This document shows, piece after piece, positions 1-5,181 of a DNA stretch of 9,378 bases (the first letter of the stretch is position 1; each line of letters begins with the position of its first letter). The notes under the pieces were generated by a model. The model was not told where the DNA came from. It did not search any database and saw only the letters and a program-made list of their open reading frames with translations. The translations under genes and the position numbers were made by a program. This DNA comes from Colimorpha sp045598945 (GTDB lineage: Bacteria; Bacteroidota; Bacteroidia; Bacteroidales; P3), in assembly GCA_045598945.1 (NCBI GenBank), contig JAZRVD010000126.1, positions 1-9,378 on the forward strand. The letters run 5' to 3'.

Positions 1-2
1 TA

Positions 3-581
3 TTATTGCATTATCCTTCGATTGTAGAAGAGACAGTCAGCTACATACCTCCTCGTATAAAAATAGAGATCAGTTGCCTTTCGATGGATGAACCATCAGA
101 GGAGCGAGACATCCGTTCACTCATCGGAGAAACATTCAAAGGTGAGGACACAGACGCAGATTGCAAGATTCGAACCGTTGTACCAACCCGTACTTTCCTT
201 GAAAAACTATTCTTGTTGGCTGAGGAGTTCCAGAAGGATAAGCCAAGAAGCGTTCGCATGTCACGTCATCTCTATGATATTGAGAAGTTGATGGACACAG
301 TATATGGCAAGGAAGCATTGACAAACAGCACTCTGTATGATGCCATTGTGGAACACCGCAGAACGTACTATGCTCTTAAGTACGTCAACTACGACCTTCA
401 CAATCCTTCTACTATCAACTTCATGATTCCTGACCAAGAACATGATGCCTGGTTGCAAGATTATGCCGACATGCGACGTTTCTTCATTTATGGAAAGTCT
501 CTTGAATTCGATGCACTGATGAAGAGAATTGAAGATTTGCAGGAACGTATAAAAGGGCTTTACCATAATAACAAGCAATAG
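3..581 (+). CDS. AbiEii/AbiGii-family nucleotidyltransferase toxin, C-terminal part (5' end outside window)
   Basis: The frame is open to the left edge, so the start codon and the N-terminal nucleotidyltransferase motif lie outside the window; about 192 residues are visible. The visible part carries hallmarks of the AbiEii/DUF1814 family: a KIEISCLSMDEP strand, then RTFLEKLFLLAEEF (the family's T-F-x-E-K-L-xx-L helix), then RMSRHLYDIEKL (conserved RH-YD). It ends with a charged helix, FDALMKRIEDLQERIKGLY. AbiEii proteins are the toxin halves of type IV-like toxin-antitoxin and abortive-infection systems; characterised relatives act as nucleotidyltransferases on tRNA. The cognate AbiEi-like antitoxin would be expected immediately upstream, outside the window. 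A RelA/SpoT-like reading frame overlaps and follows the 3' end, suggesting a former operon. The visible part shows no frameshift, so the gene may still be functional even though its neighbour is decayed. Confidence 0.85.
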   Translation, partial: LLHYPSIVEETVSYIPPRIKIEISCLSMDEPSEERDIRSLIGETFKGEDTDADCKIRTVVPTRTFLEKLFLLAEEFQKDKPRSVRMSRHLYDIEKLMDTVYGKEALTNSTLYDAIVEHRRTYYALKYVNYDLHNPSTINFMIPDQEHDAWLQDYADMRRFFIYGKSLEFDALMKRIEDLQERIKGLYHNNKQ

Positions 582-1022
582 TTATTACAAACGATTGAGC
601 AACCGCATACGTACGAATCCAAAGGAAATTTCTAATGAAGACTATGAAATGTTGCAAGCTTTACGCTTAACTTATAAAGAACCTTTGGCAATAGTATTTG
701 ATTCTTTGTACAAAATTGCTCATAAAGTCAACGAGAATAGCATCTGTACATACAGGATTAAACGAATAGAATAGATTATTAGTAAATTAATTCGTTTTAA
801 AGACATAGAAGTGCAACGTGCTTCAGATATTGCAGGATGCAGATGTATAATGCCAACAAACGAAGATGCGATTCGATTGATTGAATTAATAAAAAAGCAA
901 GAACAACATCTGCCTTTTTTTTATAAAGGGCGAAAACGATTATATCACAAAGCCCAAAGAAAAAAGGATACCGTTCTGTACATCTAAACGTACAAATGAA
1001 AGATGAATCAAAGAAAATAATT
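568..1022 (+). pseudogene. Decayed RelA/SpoT-domain (alarmone synthetase-like) gene
   Basis: Conceptual translation across three frames rebuilds a RelA/SpoT catalytic domain. Frame 1 gives an N-terminal helix region (YYKRLSNRIRTN), then ICTYRIKRIE, an in-frame TAG at 772-774, then IISKLIRFKDIEVQRASDIA and GCRCIM, matching the family's R-x-K-x-x-S-I ... D-I-x-G-C-R pattern. A shift in the T8 run (915-922) continues as GENDYITKPKEK in frame 2. A second shift in the A6 run (960-965) continues as GYRSVHLNVQMKDESKK in frame 3, the family's K-x-x-GYRS-x-H motif. The expected V-Q-I-R-T tail is missing because an inverted-repeat element begins at 1023. No intact ATG is present at the 5' end; the original start probably overlapped the abiEii stop. 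Intact relatives make (p)ppGpp-like alarmones or modify tRNA ends. With one stop, two frameshifts and a lost 3' end, this copy is almost certainly non-functional. Confidence 0.85.
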
Positions 1023-1064
1023 ATTACTGTCCGATAAACTTTTTGATAAAAGAGAAAAAAAAGG

Positions 1065-1217
1065 GCTGATTTATACAAAAAATACTCACGAAAATGTCAG
1101 ACTCATTATCTGATAACACAAAAGGATAATGAGTGTGTGGAGGAAGGAATAGATATAGCATAATTCTTTACTATCAATGGATTAAACTATACGATTTGTG
1201 ATTTAGCGGACAGTGAT
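1065..1217 (+). repeat. Imperfect direct repeat, copy 1 (pairs with 1468-1620)
   Basis: This stretch from GCTGA through AATACTCACGAAAATG, TGATAACACAAAAGGATAA, ATCAATGGATTAAACTATA and TTTAGCGGACAGT recurs at 1468-1620. It contains a perfect 10-bp inverted repeat, ACTCATTATC (1101-1110) and GATAATGAGT (1125-1134). The stretch ends in a copy of the element's terminal repeat, so it is a right-end module. Confidence 0.85.
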
Positions 1218-1262
1218 GATTGTTATTTGCGATTTGTCAAACAGTGGTAATTTGTAATTAAC

Positions 1263-1341
1263 GCCCCAACGGGGCAATAAGCCTTCAGCCCAGGGCGGCA
1301 CCCTGGGTGTTATCGCCCGTCAATCCTCGCCCTGTAAGGGC
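1263..1341. repeat. Three consecutive GC-rich hairpins (Bacteroidales-type palindromic repeat)
   Basis: Three perfect hairpins follow each other: GCCCC-AAC-GGGGC (1263-1275), CCCAGGG-CGGCA-CCCTGGG (1289-1307) and GCCCT-GTA-AGGGC (1329-1341). The block is strikingly GC-rich within an AT-rich surrounding. From memory, similar strings are scattered in many copies through Bacteroidales genomes, comparable to REP elements; this is recollection, not a search result. A short open frame starting at 1307 crosses it but has no protein-like character. Confidence 0.75.
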
Positions 1342-1467
1342 AAAAGCACTATCCATACTTAGTTCTACAAGTAGCTTGCAAAGACGTTGGAGTTTCTCTG
1401 GATTAGCAACAACAGTACGTATTTTATTGATGTACTATATCAACATGGAAGTTTTCCTCAATATGAT

Positions 1468-1620
1468 GCTGACATGCAAAAATACTCACGAAAATGGCAG
1501 ACTCACCACCTGATAACACAAAAGGATAATAATAGGTGGCTTGCCTAAAACACAAGTATAGCGTAATTTCTTATTATCAATGGATTAAACTATACGGTTT
1601 GTGATTTAGCGGACAGTAAT
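1468..1620 (+). repeat. Imperfect direct repeat, copy 2 (pairs with 1065-1217)
   Basis: This is the second copy of the right-end module and forms the true right end of the element. The hairpin position is conserved but its sequence differs: CCACCT (1506-1511) pairs with AGGTGG (1534-1539), where copy 1 has ACTCATTATC/GATAATGAGT. The loop sequence TGATAACACAAAAGGATAA is the same in both copies. Confidence 0.85.
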
Positions 1621-1638
1621 AATTCCTTTTTTACTTTT

Positions 1639-1733
1639 TCCCCCTCTATCGTTATCTATTCCCTCTATTGCAACCTATCGCCCTCTATCTATTCCCTCTA
1701 TTGCAATCTATTCTCTCTATCCTCTCTTCTACC
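1639..1733. repeat. Pyrimidine-rich CCCTCTAT-type imperfect tandem repeat
   Basis: The top strand is almost free of G. Two related units can be aligned, 1642-1680 and 1681-1715. Each reads roughly CCCTCTATC, then TATTCCCTCTATTGCAA, then a CTAT end; the second lacks a four-base insert. Further CTCTCTATCCTCTC follows to about 1733. It lies between the inverted-repeat element and the terminator of the lipoprotein cluster. No coding frame is seen. It may be simple slippage-derived sequence. Confidence 0.7.
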
Positions 1734-1756
1734 TTTTAGTTCTAATTTTCTATAAA

Positions 1757-1786
1757 AAAAGCATGACTGTTAAAAGTCATGCTTTT
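1757..1786 (-). terminator. Rho-independent terminator of the leftward lipoprotein cluster
   Basis: A perfect hairpin has arms AGCATGACT (1760-1768) and AGTCATGCT (1775-1783) with a 6-nt loop. Read leftward, it is followed by a run of seven T residues (1759 down to 1753). It sits about 30 bp past the stop of the fused lipoprotein gene. On the plus strand the downstream T run is shorter, so the main direction is leftward. Confidence 0.9.
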
Positions 1787-1814
1787 GTGTTATGTAGTCG
1801 TTTGTTTTTAATTT

Positions 1815-2552
1815 TTATTGCCCATCCTCTTTTACTAAACGGAAGAAAGCGGAGATCTCTTCTTGGTCGAGTACCATGCGAACGTCAAATTCTTTCTCTT
1901 GCGAAAAATAGCCTTCTTTCTCGCAGCGCAGTATTATGCGTACATCGCCTGATGTCTCGTAGGTAAGGCCTTTTATGTCAAGAGTCTTTGTTGCTTCGTA
2001 TGGTGTCGTTGTCAGGTATTTGTTGTTGGTGCTTTTCACATCGGGTGTCTTCGAGACTACGCGCCAGAATACGTCTGCTCCCAATGGACGGGACTGTATC
2101 TCCCAGCGTACTACAGAGTTCTCAAGTACTGTATTGCCACGTCCCTCAACTTGTTTTGTGGGTTCTTCTTGGGCAAGTTTGGGTTGCATGAATATTACGT
2201 AGCTGTTCTGTTCTGGTTTCATCATTGCACCGGTAGCGGCATCGACAGCAAAACCAGGTATGGCGCCTAAGACGATGTTCCAAAGGGTGGTGGCGTTAAA
2301 TTTTTTGTTTATCTGTACCGTGCCTTGGTGTGTTGTGTTTTCTGCTTTTATGGTGGATGCACTGAATCCTCGTTTTACTTTTATTTGGGTTGGCCCATTA
2401 ATATAAAAGCTTGTGCCGTCTACATTTGCCTGTGCTGGCATGCCGTTTGACGTAGAGACAGTAACCTTGGCTTTGCTTCCAGAAAATATTGTTGCACATG
2501 ATGTGAACAAGGGAAGAATCATGAGGATGATAATGTATGTTTTTGTTTTCAT
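1815..2552 (-). CDS. Two-domain lipoprotein (CATIF-type N-terminal domain plus PEGA-like C-terminal domain)
   Basis: A 245-residue predicted lipoprotein. A hydrophobic signal (residues 5-18) ends in the lipobox LFTSC with Cys19, which should be lipidated. Residues 19-125 form the first domain: CATIFSG opening, TVSTSNGMPAQANVDG strand region, then KKFNATTLWNIVLG and VDAATGAMMKPEQ, a pattern seen in many Bacteroidetes PEGA-type lipoproteins. A linker starting EEPTKQVEG (129-137) leads to a second PEGA-like domain (about 148-243) with RWEIQSRPLGADVFW, TTTPYEATK and CEKEGY. The two domains match the two separate lipoproteins at 3680-4183 and 4238-4699, so this gene is a fusion or those two are a split. 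PEGA-like folds are small beta-sandwich domains on envelope proteins; the actual role here is unknown. The gene lies 19 bp after the thioredoxin-like gene and is the last of the cluster. Confidence 0.85.
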   Translation of the reverse strand: MKTKTYIIILMILPLFTSCATIFSGSKAKVTVSTSNGMPAQANVDGTSFYINGPTQIKVKRGFSASTIKAENTTHQGTVQINKKFNATTLWNIVLGAIPGFAVDAATGAMMKPEQNSYVIFMQPKLAQEEPTKQVEGRGNTVLENSVVRWEIQSRPLGADVFWRVVSKTPDVKSTNNKYLTTTPYEATKTLDIKGLTYETSGDVRIILRCEKEGYFSQEKEFDVRMVLDQEEISAFFRLVKEDGQ

Positions 2553-2571
2553 GTTGTTTGTCTGTTTGGTT

Positions 2572-3102
2572 TCAAAGGCTGTATAGTTTATCTATGAATA
2601 GGTCTATGTCGGCAATACCTTTTTTCTGTTCTATTATTTTGCCTTTGTTGTCGAGTATTATGAATGTTGGAATAGCCTCAACGGAAAGTGCCTTTACAGG
2701 TGATATGCCGTTTGTATCGGCAACACAGACTTGCATATATTGTATCTCGTTTTGCTCCACAAAGTATTTAGTATAGTCAATGTCATCTGTTAGTGGTATG
2801 CAGAAGATTCCTATTTCTGTTGCATTCAGCCTATTTTGGAAAAATTGCTTACAGTATTTGCATGTTGGTGCCCAAAATATAAGCAGATTTACTTTATGGT
2901 AGCTTAGAGTGTCTATGTTTATGGTTTTCTCTGTTTTCATGTCGACTAAGTTTTGCGACAGTATGGCCTCGATATCAATTTTGGTTTGTTTTTGTTTCAT
3001 CAACTTTGCTGATATCCGAGGTTGGAGAACCGCGCCTGCTATATAGCCCATAATAAGTATCGTGGCATATATGAGGCACTTTGTTTTTGAGACTTTTTTC
3101 AT
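2572..3102 (-). CDS. Membrane-anchored thioredoxin-like (TlpA-type) thiol-disulfide protein
   Basis: A 176-residue protein. A charged N-terminus (MKKVSKTK) is followed by one hydrophobic segment (about 9-25), predicted to anchor it in the inner membrane with the rest in the periplasm. The thioredoxin-like domain runs from about 60 to the end: NLLIFWAPTCKYCKQFF contains the redox motif C81-K-Y-C84, and EAIPTFIILDNKGKII has the cis-proline P145 and the following strand. Two further cysteines, C101 and C126, are present. It probably reduces, oxidises or shuffles disulfides of an envelope substrate. The start at 3102 is chosen because the preceding gene's stop overlaps it as TAATG, typical of translational coupling; an ATG at 3111 and a TTG at 3117 are possible but less likely. 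The coupling suggests that the small cysteine-rich lipoprotein just upstream is its partner or substrate. Confidence 0.85.
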   Translation of the reverse strand: MKKVSKTKCLIYATILIMGYIAGAVLQPRISAKLMKQKQTKIDIEAILSQNLVDMKTEKTINIDTLSYHKVNLLIFWAPTCKYCKQFFQNRLNATEIGIFCIPLTDDIDYTKYFVEQNEIQYMQVCVADTNGISPVKALSVEAIPTFIILDNKGKIIEQKKGIADIDLFIDKLYSL

Positions 3103-3314
3103 TATTTGCATGAACAATCGCCATTAAGATAACGATAATTGCTGTAGCCGCTATAGTAGCACATTGATGAACACTCAGTTTCATTTGATGCACTTCCGAT
3201 ACGGGTGTAGCCAATGCCTGTTACAGCTTCTACTTCGTCTTTATCACATGACGCAAAGATGAAAGGTATAGCCATTAGACTAATAATACATGTTATTTTA
3301 ATAATATTCTTCAT
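3102..3314 (-). CDS. Small cysteine-rich lipoprotein with CS-alpha-beta-like cysteine spacing
   Basis: A 70-residue protein. It has a lysine-containing N-terminus, a hydrophobic signal (about 9-20) and the lipobox FASC with Cys23, giving a mature lipopeptide of 48 residues. The mature part has a short acidic linker (DKDEVEAV) and four other cysteines: C48, C52, C67 and C69. Their spacing is C-x3-C-x14-C-x-C, with Gly56 four residues after C52 and Gly65 two before C67. This is the core pattern of the cysteine-stabilised alpha-beta fold of defensins (helix CxxxC, strand CxC), here with two disulfides. The start at 3314 is preferred over the upstream-extended frame from 3431 because it places a proper signal peptide at the N-terminus and the extension overlaps the structured leader. 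Its stop overlaps the thioredoxin-like gene start (TAATG). No known family is recognised with certainty. Confidence 0.75.
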   Translation of the reverse strand: MKNIIKITCIISLMAIPFIFASCDKDEVEAVTGIGYTRIGSASNETECSSMCYYSGYSNYRYLNGDCSCK

Positions 3315-3401
3315 TGTGATTTCTTGCCGGTTATATACCGTTGGCTCATCGGTTCTTGTTTGTTTTTGGGCTCGTTGCCGTTTTTTTATGCCGATATTAG
3401 G

Positions 3402-3664
3402 TTTGTAGTACACATAAAAAGAGCGTGGCATCTCCGCTATATTGGCATCTTTTCGTTCTCTTCAACGTCTCCCCCAACCAATAGCAACGTTACAATCCCA
3501 CGCCAGCCGACGTGAGCGGCGTCGCTTTACTTCTTGGGTAGTCTGCAGGAAGTGTCGAAGTTCCAAAAGTCCCAAAGTATAGCTACTTCGCTTTTTTCTA
3601 TTCTTTGATGTGTACTGCGTTTCTATACGTTATTTTTCATTGGCATCTGTTTTCGTTAATACTA
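3402..3664 (-). ncRNA. Structured leader/ncRNA element, copy 1
   Basis: This intergenic stretch (the only content between the genes ending at 3680 and starting at 3314) is repeated at 4742-5008 in the same orientation. Near-identical blocks include CACATAAAAAGAGCGTGGCA (3411-3430), a 21-bp block at 3549-3569, and the block around 3640-3657. Read leftward, GCGTGG (3503-3498) can pair with CCACGC (3428-3423), followed by TCTTTTT, which resembles an intrinsic terminator or attenuator. Inside that stem, GCTATTGG (3484-3477) can pair with CCAATATAGC (3446-3437), and CGACG/CGTCG forms a small hairpin near 3508-3524. No promoter of the Bacteroidetes type is visible directly upstream, so it is probably reached by read-through. 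No protein-coding frame is shared by the two copies. Confidence 0.6.
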
Positions 3665-3679
3665 CATTTATACTTTTTT

Positions 3680-4183
3680 TTATTTCGTTGATTGTGTGTT
3701 TGGCATGGCGTTATTACCGTCTACAGTTTTTTCTTGCATAGGTATAACGTATTTGTTTTGTTCTGGTTTTGTCAGATTGCCCGTAGCCGCATCTATGAGG
3801 ACTGCTGATGTTGTTACCAAAATCCCCATCAATGCTCCCATGCCAAACGTCATGCTGCTGATAGCACCGCTGGAAACTCCTAATAAGATGTTTAGAAGTG
3901 AGTTAAGGTTGATTTTTTTATCTATGTCTATTGATCCTTCGGACGTCTCGTTCTCTGCTGTAAGGGTAGATGTGTTGAATTGATTTTCTACGTTGAACAT
4001 TTCGCCCACCTTCACTTCTGTTGGACCATAGATGTTATACTTTCTTCCGTCAATGTCCGCAGTTGCTGGCTGGCCATTTGAGGTTGTTACCTCTATGTTA
4101 TTTGTTTTGGCTGAAAATATGGTTGCACAGGAGGTGAAGATTGGGAAGAGCAGGATTATTATAAAGTATTTTTTTGTTTTCAT
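3680..4183 (-). CDS. Lipoprotein, N-terminal CATIF-type domain only, with hydrophobic insertion
   Basis: A 167-residue predicted lipoprotein. The signal MKTKKYFIIILLFPIFTSC ends in lipobox IFTSC with Cys19. The mature part begins CATIFSAK and follows the first domain of the fused lipoprotein at 1815-2552: VTTSNGQPATADIDG, YGPTEVKV, TLTAEN, DKKINLNSLLNILLG and IDAATGNLTKPEQNKYVIPM. It differs by roughly 20 extra residues between NILLG and DAATG (about 103-128), rich in Gly, Ala, Met, Ile and Val, which create one long hydrophobic stretch that could cross or insert in a membrane. It has no PEGA-like second domain and ends in a polar tail (EKTVDGNNAMPNTQSTK). It starts 54 bp after the stop of the preceding lipoprotein gene, which carries the complementary second domain. 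Function unknown. Confidence 0.8.
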   Translation of the reverse strand: MKTKKYFIIILLFPIFTSCATIFSAKTNNIEVTTSNGQPATADIDGRKYNIYGPTEVKVGEMFNVENQFNTSTLTAENETSEGSIDIDKKINLNSLLNILLGVSSGAISSMTFGMGALMGILVTTSAVLIDAATGNLTKPEQNKYVIPMQEKTVDGNNAMPNTQSTK

Positions 4184-4237
4184 GCCTTTTCCAGTAGTAT
4201 GATGATATTGAGATAAATCAAAGCATAGTATTGGGAC

Positions 4238-4699
4238 TTATTCGCCTTCTTTTACCAAGCGGAAGAAGGCGGAGATCTCTTCTTGGTCTATTACCATGCG
4301 TGCGTTGAATTCTTTTTCTTGCGAATAGTAGCCGTCTTTCTCGCAGCGCAGTATTATGCGTACGTCACCTGATGTCTGGTAAGTCAGCCCTTTTATATCA
4401 AGAGATTTTGTCGCTTCGAATGGGGTTGTTGTCAGGTATTTGTTATTGGTGCTTTTCACGTCGGGTGTTTTGGAGACCACGCGCCAATAGACATCAGCTC
4501 CTTGTGGGCGGGATTGTATCTCCCAGCGTACAATAGTTTGCTCAAGAGCTGTTGTACCCAATCCCTCAACCTGTTTGGTTGGCTCTTCCTTTGGTTGGAT
4601 AGGTGTATAGACGGTGGTAGCTGTTTTTGTCGTTCCGCAGCTGATAATTGTTGCTATTGTGGCACTTATTAATAGTATGCTAAATAATCTTTTTTTCAT
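4238..4699 (-). CDS. Lipoprotein with PEGA-like C-terminal domain
   Basis: A 153-residue predicted lipoprotein, the first gene of the leftward cluster. The start at 4699 gives the signal MKKRLFSILLISATIATIIS followed by Cys21 in lipobox TIISC; a TTG-initiated extension from 4723 would only add MTTNKKGT and is rejected. An AAAGGAACG stretch precedes the ATG. A short linker (TPIQPKEEPTKQVEG) joins a PEGA-like domain (about 56-152) with RWEIQSRPQGADVYW, TTTPFEATK, CEKDGYYSQEKEF and EISAFFRLVKEGE. From EEPTKQVEG onward it is nearly identical to the second half of the fused lipoprotein at 1815-2552, at the DNA level too, indicating recent duplication or gene conversion. Before that point the two are unrelated. 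Probably faces the periplasm or the cell surface; role unknown. Confidence 0.85.
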   Translation of the reverse strand: MKKRLFSILLISATIATIISCGTTKTATTVYTPIQPKEEPTKQVEGLGTTALEQTIVRWEIQSRPQGADVYWRVVSKTPDVKSTNNKYLTTTPFEATKSLDIKGLTYQTSGDVRIILRCEKDGYYSQEKEFNARMVIDQEEISAFFRLVKEGE

Positions 4700-4741
4700 C
4701 GTTCCTTTTTTGTTGGTTGTCAATTGTTTGATTTTTGTGCC

Positions 4742-5008
4742 TTTGTATTATGCACATAAAAAGAGCGTGGCACTTTCGCTTTCATTGGATCTTTTGAGGC
4801 CTTCGACTTGCCTGACTACCCTAACTACAACGAGTAAAGCCCACGCCTATTGACGGGAGCGCCGTTGCCTTACTCTTGGGTAGTCTTATTAGAAGTGTCG
4901 AAGTTCCAAAAGACCCAAAGTATTGCTACTTCGCTTCTTTTCTATTTTATAATGTGCATGGTGTTTCTATGCGTTATCTTTCATTGGCATCTGTTTTCGT
5001 TATTACTG
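4742..5008 (-). ncRNA. Structured leader/ncRNA element, copy 2 (5' leader of the lipoprotein cluster)
   Basis: This is the repeat partner of 3402-3664, starting about 15 nt after the predicted transcription start of the promoter at 5028-5059. Read leftward, several stems can be drawn: GACTACCC (4885-4878) with GGGTAGTC (4821-4814), GAGTAA (4875-4870) with TTACTC (4837-4832), and GCGTGG (4846-4841) with CCACGC (4770-4765), the last followed by TCTTTTT. GACTACCC lies in the middle and could pair alternatively with the upstream CTTTGGGTCTT, so two exclusive folds are possible. After the U run, about 60 nt lead to the ATG at 4699. It could be an attenuator, a 5' UTR regulator or a free small RNA of about 270 nt. 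No similarity to riboswitches, 6S, tmRNA or RNase P is recognised. Confidence 0.6.
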
Positions 5009-5027
5009 CGTACTATTTTTCGCTTTG

Positions 5028-5059
5028 CAAAATTATAAAAATATTTTATTTTGACAAAA
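5028..5059 (-). promoter_or_regulatory. Bacteroidetes-type promoter for the leftward lipoprotein cluster
   Basis: Read leftward, TTTTG (5059-5055) is followed after exactly 19 bp by TAATTTTG (5035-5028), matching the Bacteroidetes -33 TTTG and -7 TAnnTTTG boxes. Transcription should begin near 5021, just before the conserved leader. Confidence 0.8.
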
Positions 5060-5181
5060 TTTTCATCATTTCCGCCTTTTTGATTGCATGGCATATCTGG
5101 GTTAGCAATAATATGGATTATGATTTTCTCTTAGCAAGGAGGTCATTAAGACGTTTTGACGAAGGTGTCTCTTTGCTGATA

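Larger units (their letters stand above)
1023..1620. mobile_element. Non-autonomous inverted-repeat element (MITE or IS deletion derivative), 598 bp
   Basis: The left end reads ATTACTGTCCGATAAA (1023-1038). The reverse complement of the right end (1605-1620) reads ATTACTGTCCGCTAAA, which is 15 of 16 identical. AATT flanks both ends (1019-1022 and 1621-1624), consistent with a 4-bp target duplication. No transposase ORF is present. Short coding-like stretches such as KYSRKCQTHYLITQKDN (about 1077-1127) and its cousin near 1480-1530 lie just before right-end sequences, as if they were the 3' tail of a lost transposase gene. An extra right-end-like sequence (CGGACAGTGAT, 1207-1217) lies inside, so the element may be two nested or tandem derivatives. 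The insertion coincides with the point where the RelA/SpoT-like reading frame is lost. The family is not assigned. Confidence 0.7.

Noticed and set aside
797..1078. 93-codon minus-strand open frame
   Set aside because: It runs antisense to the RelA/SpoT pseudogene, which has recognisable motifs; the minus frame is a low-complexity shadow.
1307..1513. 68-codon open frame across the GC-rich hairpins
   Set aside because: It begins in the palindromic repeat and ends in the direct repeat; no protein-like character and no promoter.
1065..1620. CRISPR array or integron attC sites
   Set aside because: There are only two ~153-bp imperfect copies with no regular short repeats and spacers, and no attC-type core sites paired as R'/R''; terminal repeats fit a transposable element better.
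3315..3431. Upstream extension of the small cysteine-rich lipoprotein to 109 residues
   Set aside because: It would put 39 charged residues before the signal peptide and overlaps the terminator-like end of leader copy 1.
4700..4723. TTG start at 4723 for the first lipoprotein
   Set aside because: It adds eight polar residues before a clear MKK-type signal peptide; the ATG at 4699 is preferred.
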